The notes under the pieces were generated by a model. That model had not been told where the DNA came from, did not search any database, and worked only from the letters and a program-made list of their open reading frames with translations. From Hyphodiscus hymeniophilus (taxonomy: Eukaryota > Ascomycota > Leotiomycetes > Helotiales > Hyphodiscaceae), in assembly GCA_016508695.1 (NCBI GenBank), contig VNKQ01000002.1, positions 806,001-870,000 of the forward strand: DNA of 64,000 bases, read 5' to 3'. A program made the translations under genes and the position numbers. Of the stretch, positions 24,218 through 35,527 are shown piece after piece. Positions within the stretch are counted from its first letter, which is position 1, and every line of letters begins with the position of its first letter.

Positions 24218-25883
24218 ATGGCAGACAAGCTTGAGGGAACGACTGCATCGGTCGACGCAGACAAAACGTCCAGACTCATGCCAAACGACCGTTCTCCTAT
24301 TGTTGAGGCCACCGAAACTCCTTCTGGTGCAGCAGAAAGCAAACACATGCCTGAGAATACCCGAACCCCTCCCATCAGTGCAATCGAAGACTCTGAAGCA
24401 GCTCCGAATGAGCCCGGTACCTCCAAATCGAAGTCGAATTATTCGACTATTGCAGACCTCCCTAACGAGCTACTTTCTTATATATTTGGGCTTCTTGACT
24501 CTCCGCCTCTTTCTGCAGATCTGCACGACGAGCCAACATTCGATTTGACAAATGCCGATATTGCAGACTTGAAGACTATATCCTACGTGTCCAAGAGGTG
24601 GAGAGAAGCCGTATTGCCACTACTCTTCAAACATGCGCGACTGTTAGTCGCCGACCTAGAGTTAAGCTTGGCAGTACGCAATCCCAAAGAAGAGCTTCGG
24701 CCATTTATGGAATTTATGACGAAGCACGACTTGTTGAGGATGATCACAACATTGGTTATTGTGGCGAAAGGGGGAACGAAAACTGCAGGCCAAGATTTGA
24801 CAAAGCTCAAGTTGGATATGTTTGCAGACTTCTGGCTCTCCCTGTTTGATGCCGTTGACCCGGTTGGATTGCTCATCATTGCACACCCAGTAGTTCTTGG
24901 TGCTTTTACTTCTTGTGGGATCATTGGGGTTGATGCCTGGAATTTTGATTGCCCTTGCCATTATCTCCGCCTGCAACGTCCTCTAGATTCTTCCAAATAT
25001 TCCAGAGTCAATGACGAAGCTGTTGCTTCGTTAAATTATCCGACAACAAATAAGGCTCAGAAAGTATCTAAGCAATCTACCAGTGTACAAAATCCGATTG
25101 ACAACATACCAGACTTATTGAAATATCCTCCTTCAAATCTCTCTGGTACAGATTCTGAAGCTACGAATGCCGAAATCGATCCTGAGCAGTTAACCTTACA
25201 AATTTCTACCCTTTTTAATATACGACCATGGTCTTCTATAACCCTGAACGAAGGCTCGTTCATCAAATTGTATTCTACTTACGAATTCTGGTTGAGAAAG
25301 GCACCATCGGTATGTATTTGCAGCATCAGCTTGCACCTTTAATATTATGACTTCTGATAATTTATAGATTCTGTCTGACATGCTTGGAGCTGGCGAGCAG
25401 CGCACTGGAGCTCTCATCAGTCCGACAATCCGAGAGATGTCATACATTGGCATGTTCCCAATGGCCTCTCACTTCGATCGCCTTACCAGACATCTTCCGC
25501 GCTTAGATAGGTTATACGTGCAACTGGTTCCGCGAAATAACATTCTAGACACCCCAAGCAAGGTGGCACACCTCGAAATGCAAGACCTTTGGATGGAAAG
25601 AAACAGCTGCTATGCCTTGCTTATGCGCGAGCTCTTCAATGCACCACCCACAAGGAACTATAAATACCTCCAAGTCTTCGAATCTGGCGATGCTGCAGAC
25701 AAGGATGCTTGGGATATGGCCGTCGAGTACATCAAACGTGCCAAAAATGGCTGGAGAGTTGCGGGAGATGGAGTGTTTGAGAGAGATTCGAAGGACCTCG
25801 CGCCTGAACCCAAAGAGGGTGATGAAGGCGGAGATCCATCTTTATTGTCAGTCAATCGAGCAACGCTGGAATTGAGAAGCTGA
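24218..25883 (+). CDS. F-box-like domain protein, function unknown
   Basis: Two exons, 24218-25309 and 25368-25883, joined by a 58-bp intron with a GTATGT donor, give 535 residues. An acidic, Ser/Thr-rich N-terminus (1-75) precedes an F-box-like segment near residues 78-135: IADLPNELLSYIFGLL, then LKTISYVSKRWREAVLPLLF. The rest has no repeats that I can name. It contains leucine-rich helices and a block DRLTRHLPRLDRLYVQLVP in exon 2. F-box proteins normally recruit substrates to an SCF ubiquitin ligase through Skp1. That role is inferred from the domain only. Filamentous fungi carry many such genes, so orthology is open. Confidence 0.85.
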
Positions 25884-26350
25884 CATACCTTAAAGTCAGG
25901 GCGCATTGATTAGATGGGCTTGGGCCGGAACCACGAAACTTCCGGTTGGAGCCTCTCGGTTATACGAAGACCCGCTCGGCCCTGTGAACTGAAGCTTTTG
26001 ACTATAATGATGGAATGTAACGGATTCATGTATCTGAGTTTCTTGCTCAATACCTTAACTATGGTTCATAGATTTCATGTGACTGGAAGTTTGTGTGGTC
26101 GAGGGGCTCGATATTATGATACGGATATAATCGTCATTAACACTGGAAAGTTCAAATCAAAGTTAAATCGTTTCTGCGCTCCATTGATACTACTTCAAAC
26201 CAAAGTTTCGTAATTTCTAGTTTTGCTTCCCAATCTACCTCACGGAGGTTCTGAAGCTGTAAATATACAGGCACGCACGTGACACCCTACCTTCATGTTC
26301 TACGCGACCATTGATATCAAGCATCCTGTCCACATTGTCATGTAGCAACG
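25884..26350. other. Intergenic region before dynactin p25
   Basis: About 470 bp containing the 3' flank of the F-box-like gene and the promoter of the dynactin gene. A frame at 25914-26213 has no recognisable domain. Confidence 0.5.
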
Positions 26351-27150
26351 ATGTCAAAAAAGCAGGTGAAGGGCGAGTACATCGAGACCGTAAGCTTTAA
26401 GCCTCCCCAAATCCAACAATCCTTCTTTCCCTTTATCCCTCACCCAGCCCCAAGACCGAGCTCACATCCCCTCAGGACACAGGCAATAAAGTCTCCCGTC
26501 GCTCTCAAATAATCGGCACAACGAACATCATCCTAGGCGGCAAGACCGTAATCCAGGCCGAAGTCATCATTCGCGGTGATCTGCTACGCACCTACCCATC
26601 CTCCAGCGGACATGAGAAGCAGGGCAAGCCGGTTGCGGTTGCGATTGGACGGTATTGTTTCTTTAGTAAGGGCTGCGAGTTAAGACCACCGGGAAAGCTA
26701 TATAAAGGGTATGTTGCAATCTAGAAGGGGAGTAGGCAGGGTAGACACGCTTTAAGTTGCTCGGGCTGGAGTGCGGAGAAATGGGAAGGGGGGAGAGGGG
26801 AGAGAAGCAAGGTTATAGAGGGCTGATTGCTTCTGTGGCATAGGACATTCTCGCACTATCCGCTCAAGATCGCAGACCACGTCTTCGTCGGCCCTGGTTC
26901 TGTCATCGAAGCTGCGCTCATCGGATCACACGTCAACATCGGGTCGAACTGCGTGGTTGGCAAGTTCACCATCATAAAGGATTTTGTGAAGATCTTGGAT
27001 GGGACGGTCGTACCACCGAACATGGTGATTCCGAGCTTCTCCATCGTGGCGGGACGGCCGGGGAGGGTAGTTGGGGAGGTTGCGGAGGGAGAAATCGATG
27101 GGTTTGATTTGAGAGAGGTTTATAGGACGGTTGGTAATGCGAGTACCTGA
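26351..27150 (+). CDS. Dynactin subunit 5 (p25), left-handed beta-helix protein
   Basis: Subunit of the dynactin pointed-end complex that helps dynein capture cargo such as early endosomes along microtubules. Three exons: 26351-26389, 26476-26708 and 26844-27150, giving 192 residues, the usual p25 size. MSKKQVKGEYIET leads to TGNKVSRRSQIIGTTNI. Hexapeptide repeats of the bacterial-transferase type follow: TVIQAEVIIRGDL, GRYCFFSKGCELRPP, DHVFVGPGSVIEAALIGSH and VNIGSNCVVGKFTIIKD. SIVAGRPGRVVGE closes the helix. The start was set by the in-frame 13-codon first exon. Confidence 0.95.
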
Positions 27151-28635
27151 TGCTGAATGGTTGAGGATCAATGAAGAAGCTACAGGACAGAGAGGAAAGG
27201 CGCAGACTTATGATACCCAGATTACGTTGATTTCTCCAGATACTTTATTTCGCGGAAAACTGTTGGTTCGCTGATGAGTTTGCATTATTGGGTGGTACTA
27301 CACGATTCAAGAAGTACGAGTAACCAGCAACTCTTAGTATAGCTTTATTTGAGCACCGGAGAGAGAAATGGGAGGGAGATGGCAAAGCGACGAGATTGAG
27401 GTGTTCCGCGAATACTTTTGACAGAGTCTTTGAAGAGCGAACGAGGTGGATGCGGCGGACGTCTTGCTTCGGAGCCATCTCTCGAAGGTGCAAAAATAAT
27501 GGGACTCTGCTATCACAATGGGCCTTTTCATTGTATCAACGAGCAACTCGAAGCTGGAGGATGTGCGGTACGACGCACTGGAGTCGATCCCAGGATATTC
27601 AATGATTTCTCAAAGGTCCAACCCTCTCAGTCCATACTCACAACCAATCCACGAAACTCCTCTCTCGACTAGAAGGCCATACCCTTGACACCAGTCCACC
27701 AGCCCAATTCTCCAACAAGCACGGCGCCAATAGCCATAGGCGCAGTTTAAATCGCAAATGCCCAATGCGGCTGATAGTGTACACACTGGAGGCACGAATC
27801 CCGCGCGTCGTCACGTTTCTTTTCTGTCCGTACCTACCTACCTTATGTAAAACTCTCCCTCAACCCGACAACATCCACGAACCCCATACAAGCTCCGAAT
27901 CTAGAACATTCGCGGACGACTGTGTAACCCACCACCACCTCCCGAGCGAGCAAGGACATCCGCATGCGGCATCAGGATGGTGGCACCCGATTAGCGAGCC
28001 GCTGGGAACAGCCTCCGAGTTCGACTCCTCTTGTGACTTTTCGAGGAGTCGTATTCGACTCATCACGGGCTGGGACAATGGTGAGGATGAGGTTGTTTGT
28101 TGCATATCGCACCGTTGTGTAACGCATACTAATTATGAGATGACTCCGGGAGTCGGGAAAATAGTGGATGGATGACGCCGGAGGGAGAGAGCGAGGTAGG
28201 TAAGGTAGGGAAGGATTATGTGATAGCTTTCGAGAGGTGAGAGGGAGCTTCTCGCCGCTTTGATTTGATTTCAAGCTACGTTAGTGATGAAGGAAACCGG
28301 ATGGAGCTGATGCCAAGCATGCTGTGGTAGGAGGTGCTGTAACTCTGTCTTTAGAGTACTCATTAGAAATGCATTATTGCCAGCTATCCAAGTTGAACTT
28401 CAATCAACTACTGTAGATCCAGAACGCCATCATCTAATGCACCGGGCTATCCAGCCGTCTTATCTAACCGTCTAACCGTCTAACCCAGAATCCCATACGC
28501 CAAACCCTGACCCAAAACACCGACGCTCGCTTTTCACCCAAAGCCAACCCGTATATATAAGAAATCATCCTCACTTCGGTTTCCTCCAATAACCCGATTT
28601 TCGCACGTACATAGTTTGTGTCGGACAGCAAACTT
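27151..28635. other. Intergenic region between dynactin p25 and ThrE-family gene
   Basis: About 1.5 kb between two facing gene ends. It contains TACCTACCTACC near 27831-27842 and the element GGTAGGTAAGGTAGG at 28195-28209. A TTCGACTC string near 28020 resembles a tRNA B box, but no cloverleaf can be folded around it. No gene recognised. Confidence 0.5.
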
Positions 28636-31324
28636 CTAAAAACTGAACAGTCCACTCCTCCTCTTTCCGAGTGGGTATACAATTAATGCACTCAAAGATA
28701 ACCCCACAGTGATGCCGATTGCGACTTGAATCATACTGTAACCAACGTTGAAAACGATAGTGTTGAGGTCGGTTCCAGCTGTTACGGCAACCTGCAGAAA
28801 GGATAGTCAGTAACTATTCTTCATATCCATCTCCAAACCATGAAAGCGAGTAAAGCTGTCGAAGGGAATACTCACAGAACTCGTCCCATTGATTTTCAAG
28901 GTACCATTTGCATATGTCGTCGAATTAGTGATTTGGTCAGCGGAACTCAGCCCAGCCAACAAAGACCCTGAAGCTGCAAGACCTGAGGGAACCTGCACGA
29001 AGATAGCAGGTAGTAATGCTGCTGCAGCAAGACCATGACGCATTCTCGAATACAGATTGCCAAGTACACCAACTGCCAAAGCGCCCAATGTGTTCGAAAC
29101 CTGTGGTGATGAGGGAAAGTGCTTTGCACTAAAAAAGTTGACGATATAACCGGCGAAGGAGATGAACAACATGACCGGCATTTGCTTCCATTTTGCTTGG
29201 TTGATGACACACAGGCAAAGCGTAAATGCCGGCACAAAACACCACTTCCAATAATTGTCAATTGGATTGCTGCAATTCGTGGCGCTGGTTGCATTACCAT
29301 CCATGAGACCGTAGAGCGCGGTTCCAATTGTGATACCGTATCCCAGAAAGAGGGAGTAGATAATAGCGTACACCATTCGGACAGAGCCAGCAACCATGGA
29401 TCTAGATTGTAGCTCTAGAGATGCACATAGAACAAGGTAGCCGGGAAGGATGAGGGCAATAGAGGATTGAGCCAGAGCTGAGAAGCAGAAAATATTCCCA
29501 CCTCGGATGGATCCAAAGGCTCGAGCGAGGAAGGACGTCAGCACAGCTGCAGATATCTCGAAGACGTTGCGATAGAGGTCGGATTTGGGTGCTACGATGA
29601 GTTGTAAAAATCCGAGAATGCAACCCAGAAAGAATGCAATTGGTAGGTCGATCAGGCGTCCTTCAAAAGCTTTGAAATATTAGCAAAGTGCAAAAAGAGT
29701 CGGGTGAGGGTAAATCACCAAATGGTGCCACAGCAGCGCTGGCAAAACCGTAAACGAGGACCAAAAGCCATCTATTGTGTTTGTCCTTCCCATGTATAAT
29801 GATGTCTAATCTCTGCGTTGCTTCCTCAACTCCAATGACATCATGGACCACTTCCTTGTAGATCTCATGAACATCTTTCAACTTTCCCAGGTTAACTCCT
29901 TGTGGTGACTTGATAAGCTTCACATCCGTGGTGTGGGTTGACGCATCATCGAAGGACATAATCATGCAACCGGGGATGTACAGAAATTGACCGTCAATCT
30001 CGAGTACGCGGGCGCTCATCTTCATATACTCCTCCAGACGGTGAGTTGGTGCTCCATAACTCATCAGTGCACGGCAGAGCTTCAGGAGATATTTTTGCCG
30101 ACTGAGGGTTTCTGCAATGTGGACTGTGATTCTGATCTCATCTTCCAACCTCGGGACTCTACTCATCCTCGACATTGCCGAGTCAAGGAGTCGCCCACTA
30201 TGGGTCCTCTTCTCTAACCCAGGTCTGGATCGTTTGCTCTTCTGGGGTGTTCTGATGCCTCCAGGTCCACCGAGCATGTTGCTGGCTTGAATAAGACCCG
30301 ACAATGTGTCTGTGGATTGGTTGCGATTATCGTACCACTTTTGCTTACTGCGATTGGGCGTTGTTACTCCCGAGGAGTTGATGGATGGCGATCCCGTCGA
30401 GGCTTCGCTACCTCTCCTCGAGGTTGCCCCCTCATGTGGATTGTAGAGTTTCAGCAGAGATGACAATACACCGCCACGATACTGCTGAGGGCGGGCCACA
30501 TAATCTTCAGCAACGTCATCTTGCGGAGTAACTTGTCCTGAGACCAGGCCTGGTGCAGGTTCAGAGGGTATTCTCAATCCCTCAGAACGTTGTTTCCTCG
30601 TATGGGCCCTCACCAGCTTATGGGCCTCTGTACTACTCGAGGGCTTCGATTTCGCTGGAACGAGATCATCGTCATCGCTATCATCGAACGGAATACCATC
30701 AAATGTCCTCTTCTTTTCCAAGTCAACCAATGGTATGTCATCCAACCTGATGGGATGCCTAAGTACTGTATCCGTATCGTCATCGTCATCAAGACTATTT
30801 CTCCTCGAGCCTGGAGCTGAGTGACTTCCAACCAGAGTAGCAATCCTTTGTGCGCGCTCCTGTGCAGCTAACGCTGAGAACATCTTTTCGTTCGATTCAT
30901 CGACGCCATCTAGGTCTCCATTGAAGCTGCCAGACGAGTTGTTTCTCAGCACACTTGGCCGTGGCTTAAGTACTGGGCTATCCTTGGGATCCGAGAAAGG
31001 ATTCTTCTTATCCAACTCGGAACTATGTTGCAATAGGCTGGAGGCGCTGTTGTTCCTTGAATGAGATGGGCTCATATTAACCTTTGGCGGGGACGTGGAT
31101 TCGTCATGTAATGGGAATTTCGACTTGTGGTTCGCTGGATCGTTGGCTTCGGAAGTGCTGTTGAAACGCACCCTCCCTCTTTTCCCCCCATGATGCCCTT
31201 GTGCACTTTCTGGTCTGCTTGGATTCGCACTCGACTCATGACTATGGTCTTCGGAGGATACTCCGCTGTATTCGTAACGGTGACCTGACCTTCCTTCGCT
31301 TGCTGTCGTATATTCGCTCGACAT
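28636..31324 (-). CDS. ThrE-family (DUF1212) membrane protein, Prm10-like
   Basis: Predicted transporter related to bacterial threonine/serine exporters and yeast pheromone-regulated Prm10. Three exons: 31324-29719, 29669-28876 and 28791-28636, giving 851 residues. The N-terminal ~390 residues are Ser/Asp-rich and look cytosolic, with an acidic stretch DDDDDTDTV and DDSDDDD. The ThrE domain begins near RLEDEIRITVHIAETLSRQ. It continues with YGAPTHRLEEYM and FLYIPGCMIMSFDD. About nine or ten hydrophobic segments follow, for example LPIAFFLGCILGFLQLIV and MLFISFAGYIVNFF. The last exon encodes GYSMIQVAIGITVGLSLSAL and the tail KRRSGLFSF. The transported substrate is unknown. Confidence 0.92.
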
Positions 31325-34300
31325 AACTTGGCTTTGGAAGCAGCACTCCCACCGTCTCTTGATTTAAGATGTCCCAACCAGGGCAGATGAATATGTTCGA
31401 ATTCGGTGTTATGAAGATCTTGGAGGGGTGGGTAATATGGTGGGGTGTTGCCGCAGGGGCTCTATCGCTAAGAAAACTCTTTGTACCGCCACTGATAAGA
31501 AAAGGTCCGAAAAAGGATGACAAAGCGTTTCCGGTTTGGTACAATAGGCATGAAAGGAATTGAAAGGAATGATTGTGTAAAATTTGGAGCAATTGATGTC
31601 GAGCAAGAAAATGCAAAGTAGACAGACCCGAGTTGAGGTTGACGAAGGGCGGCAATCCCTTAATTATCTCATGAGCTGACGCTCTTACCACTTTGTGGGC
31701 ACTGGACCAAGGAAAGCGCTACTACCTCACCTACCAACAACAAAGCCTCCACTTGCAGGCGACTCATGTGTCGGATCTCACGATCTCACGATATGTGTGA
31801 AAGGGTCATGGCTCCGACACTGAGAGAATAATTGCCGACTGGGATGTTCCTACGGTCTAGCAGCTTGGCCGTTGCCGGACATTCCATGGTTCTTCTGATA
31901 ACGACAGCGAGGCTACGAGGCTCGGGGGCGAATAGGGGGCAAGTCCGTTGAATCGTGTGCCATCGAGCTCTCTGCACTCCACTAAATTTGCTCGTAATTG
32001 CACCGCCAGGAGGGCCTTCATCTGCTGGAAGCCTGGAAGCCGGACAAAAAACTGGATCGTAGAAAGGTCCAGCTCTCCAGGACATCCACTGGGCACCACA
32101 ATTCCAAGACAGAGATGGAGTCTTCCGGTCCAGTGAGCAGAGCAACAATAATCTCGTGGAATCTTGCGTGCGGCGGTGTCTGTGGGCCTCGTGTGCACTG
32201 TGCAATGATGCCATGGACGGCTTGGGGTGTTGGGGTGGGTGGTCCGGCCCTGATGTAGCGATACTAGCAATGTCTATTTCGAGTTATTTCCTCAGGGACG
32301 ATTCCTCAGGGACTACAAACAGACTCGATTGGGTTGGTGGAGAACGTGTGTGTGGTCGTTGCTGTTTGGCACCGCCTAACCGTATCGGCAGGAGTTAAAT
32401 CTCTGCAAAAAGTTCACATGAGAATGCGATATCCGCCCGAGCTGATACGGGTAACCGAACGATTACTGTAAGTAACCTCGCCGAAAGCCAAAGCTACACC
32501 GCCGCCTTCATAACGACGGCCCATGCTGCTCAGGAGTCAGGTACCGCAAGGGTGGAACGCCTCAACAGAATGCAATGCACTTTAGAAGACGTTCTCCAGC
32601 AAGCAACTCAACTCTCTCATCATGCAAGAAGATCAGATCCTCTGTACACAGGAACTTTGAACGGATGGACGAAAGCGGCCATTCCGAGCCTATTTTATGT
32701 GGACAACCTCACGCCAAGCGTCCTCTTGCAATTCAACTTTATCATCTGCAAACTTACTTAAGATTCTGGACTCGTCCATTCGCGGTCATTCCTCGGTGCC
32801 GTGTCAGACAAATTCATGTTGGAAACCCACTGCCAAGTACCAAGCCAGGACAACTGTGGCTCATTCCGTTGCTTCTTTTTCTCCGAGTCGAGCTTTATGT
32901 TCCATTCACCTGTGAATTTGGAGATTACTTTGCAGATTCGGAATCTTCACCGAGCCCAATGAGTGCCCAAAATGGATCCTCGACAAGGGAATATACTCTC
33001 CTTGCGTCGATCCATGTTGTCTCGTTGTTCGAAGCTTGTCGCCGGAATGATACGAGCTGGCTTCAATATCCTTTTTCAAGAAGTACTCATCTCATTTTCC
33101 GAATGATAAGGTCATCCTGTTGTGGTAGCTACCGCCGTTTGTGGATCTTGAGGCTTTCGTCCCAAAATAGAACTTTTCAAGACGCCGAGAACAATTTTTG
33201 TGGCCTCCCATGGACTCCCAGGGCTTAGGCAACTAGGCAAGCTGCCCTTTTCTTGAAGCCATGAAAATCACTGACCGGCTCGAATTGCCATCTACCTACA
33301 AGCATAAATTTATCCCGTGCTTGCTTCAAAGCAGATCTATGTAGATCTTGCTCTTCCATGAGTCCATGACAAGACACACATCGGTGAAGAAGAATTAGTT
33401 CAACCGTCCCATGATCCTTGTCAAGTGCCGTTCGACCGTCATCAGGTACCGAGATCTATCTCATAAAGCCGTCGAATATCTCAACCTTCCGGCAGATTAG
33501 CTTTACGGAACTGCAGCACATGCCTTCTCAGAGCTACCGATCCGGCACCCGGTGCTCACTCTTCATTGGATATAATAACGACAATGCTTCGACGCCAATT
33601 GATGGTATCCCTTGATTCCCTTCCTACCACCTCTTTACACGCTCTCCGATATGTTACTGAACAGACCAACTCCGCGAGTCTATATGCGTACCACCTCCAA
33701 TAACCTTCGCGAATGTCATTCACTGCTCCAAAGAGTCTAGCCCCTCTCGAGATCTCTCTATTTCGCACCTTTTCACCCATCCATCCATCAGCCTTGAGCA
33801 AGATCTTGACGAGAAATTGCTTCTAAGATCATTGCGACACGGGAAGGCTCATGTGAGCCGTTCTCGAGTACTGAATCAACAAGCAAGGTTTGTGGGATTG
33901 ACACACCCAACTGTCCGGACTTTGGTTTGCTTGCGAATGCGGACAAACCGTCCACGGATGATCATCGCATTTCGGCTTTCTTCATGCCCAAGGTTAATAT
34001 TAGCCTGCCCACAGGTCACTCGACTCAATCCCATCCATATCGCCTTCAAAACAAGTGTCATTACACCCTACTTCAACACGGTACCACGGTGTTCTTTTGC
34101 ATGCTCGGGTAATTCCTTCAACACACCAATGGCCCCTACCCAGACGAGTGATTACGCAAAGAATCTGGCTTAGATACCATCTCCTCGAGCATTGCCATCT
34201 GAATACTCTTCAATTTCCCGGCTGGCCATCTGTAGCGACGTTGCAAAACACACGTTCTGGATAAGACAAATGTCCTGAATACTACAGCGGTAGATGCGTC

Positions 34301-34767
34301 GATCTGCTTTTGAGTACATAAAAGCAACTCTCAGGGTGTCCATTCTAGCCGTTCTGGCCAAATAGATGGGCACTTTCTGTAAGTAGCTTGTAGTGTCCAG
34401 GTAAACAAGATACGTTCCTCAAGAATGCCGAACAGGGAGAAAGAGATTATTGTGAAATTTAACGTAAATGTAATACTCTTGCTGGCCTACTTGAGCCCTT
34501 GTAAATAAGAAACGATCTTCAAGTTTAGCTTGGGAATCGAGAAGGCTTACAGTTGGCAGCACTCCAAGCGTAGAGGTACTACCACTGCGCAAATTGAAGA
34601 GATACTGACCATTGGATGACCGCAAATGATCCTGGACTGGTCATGGGAGTGAATTCTTCGGCACCACGTAGAAATGAAGGCTGACCGAAATGAACTAGTT
34701 CAGTCGTGCCTATTGACTCCAGATATTCCAATCTCTATCGCGCATTTTGAGAACAAGCCTATCCTCA
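31325..34767. other. 3.4-kb gene-free region
   Basis: Upstream of the ThrE-family gene and downstream of fta4. The longest frame (32575-33228, plus, 217 codons) has an unbiased composition, many Arg/Ser/Cys residues and no domain, and I do not regard it as a gene. Several overlapping short frames on both strands near 33400-34400 look like chance. No repeats or RNA genes recognised. Confidence 0.5.
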
Positions 34768-35527
34768 CTATCTCCCACCCAACAATGCCAGGAGCTTCCC
34801 CCTCTCATTCTCATCAAGATCAACGTCAACTTCCATCTCATCCCGATCGACATCCCGCAGTCCCATGACTCCCCTCTCAACTCTTAACATCAACATCCTC
34901 ATCCTCTCCAATTCCTTCTCCACCTGCCCGTTCTTCGTGACTAAATTCTCCTGCAGCCCTGCATCTTCTCCCATAAACGGCTCCAATAATCTCTTTGCGG
35001 CCCTGCACTGTTCCACTCTCTCTCTGGCCACCTTCCTCTTCTCATTCAGCTCCACCAGTCGAGTCTGCAACTCCTTGTATCGCGCCGCCGCTTCCGGGTT
35101 CTTGGATTCAGCGTCTTCACTCCATTCCTCCGGTAACTGCTCAATCAACTCCTCCCTCCCTACCGACCCATTAGCACCATCATGGGCCATGCAACGTCAA
35201 GAAACTCACGATAGTCACCTCCCCTTTGCGCCCAATCCTCCACCTCCCCCACAACAGGTCTCTCCCCGGCACTCCAGTACAGCTTGTCAATCTGCTCCGC
35301 GACATGCCGTTGTGCCTGTGGCCCATACGCGACTTTGTTGTGTTTCCTCAGCAACGCGTTTATTTTGTTCAAGGCTTCATCGATTGCTTTCTGGCGGAGC
35401 GCGTTCTCAGATGCGGAGGTGGAGGTTGAGAAGCCGGGGAGGGTCGGACGGGTTTTTGGAGGGCGAGGATTTGGGAGCGGAGGAAGGTGGTCTTGAGGTC
35501 TATTATTGTGGGTGCTGAGCTGGGCAT
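34768..35527 (-). CDS. fta4: Kinetochore Sim4-complex subunit Fta4-like, with an apparent frameshift
   Basis: Inner-kinetochore (COMA/CCAN-related) subunit family known from S. pombe Fta4. Two exons: 35527-35210 and 35159-34768, separated by a 49-bp GTGAGT intron. The N-terminus PTIIDLKTTFLRSQILALQK is in one frame. The next block (ENALRQKAIDEALNKINALL and VAYGPQAQRHVAEQIDKLYW) is in another, one base out. The switch falls at a run of five A on the coding strand (35453-35457). One extra A would join the blocks and give about 236 residues, close to the fission-yeast protein. The second exon continues with LIEQLPEEW and a long coiled coil. Alternatives are a poor 44-bp intron or a start at 35663. 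Family assignment is from memory of its conserved block. Confidence 0.72.

Noticed and set aside
28005..28040. TTCGACTC string resembling a tRNA B box
   Set aside because: No matching T stem, acceptor stem or A box at the right distance on either strand.
32575..33228. 217-codon plus-strand frame in the gene-free region
   Set aside because: No domain, composition like random translation (many Arg, Ser, Cys), overlapping frames on the same strand and no splice partners.
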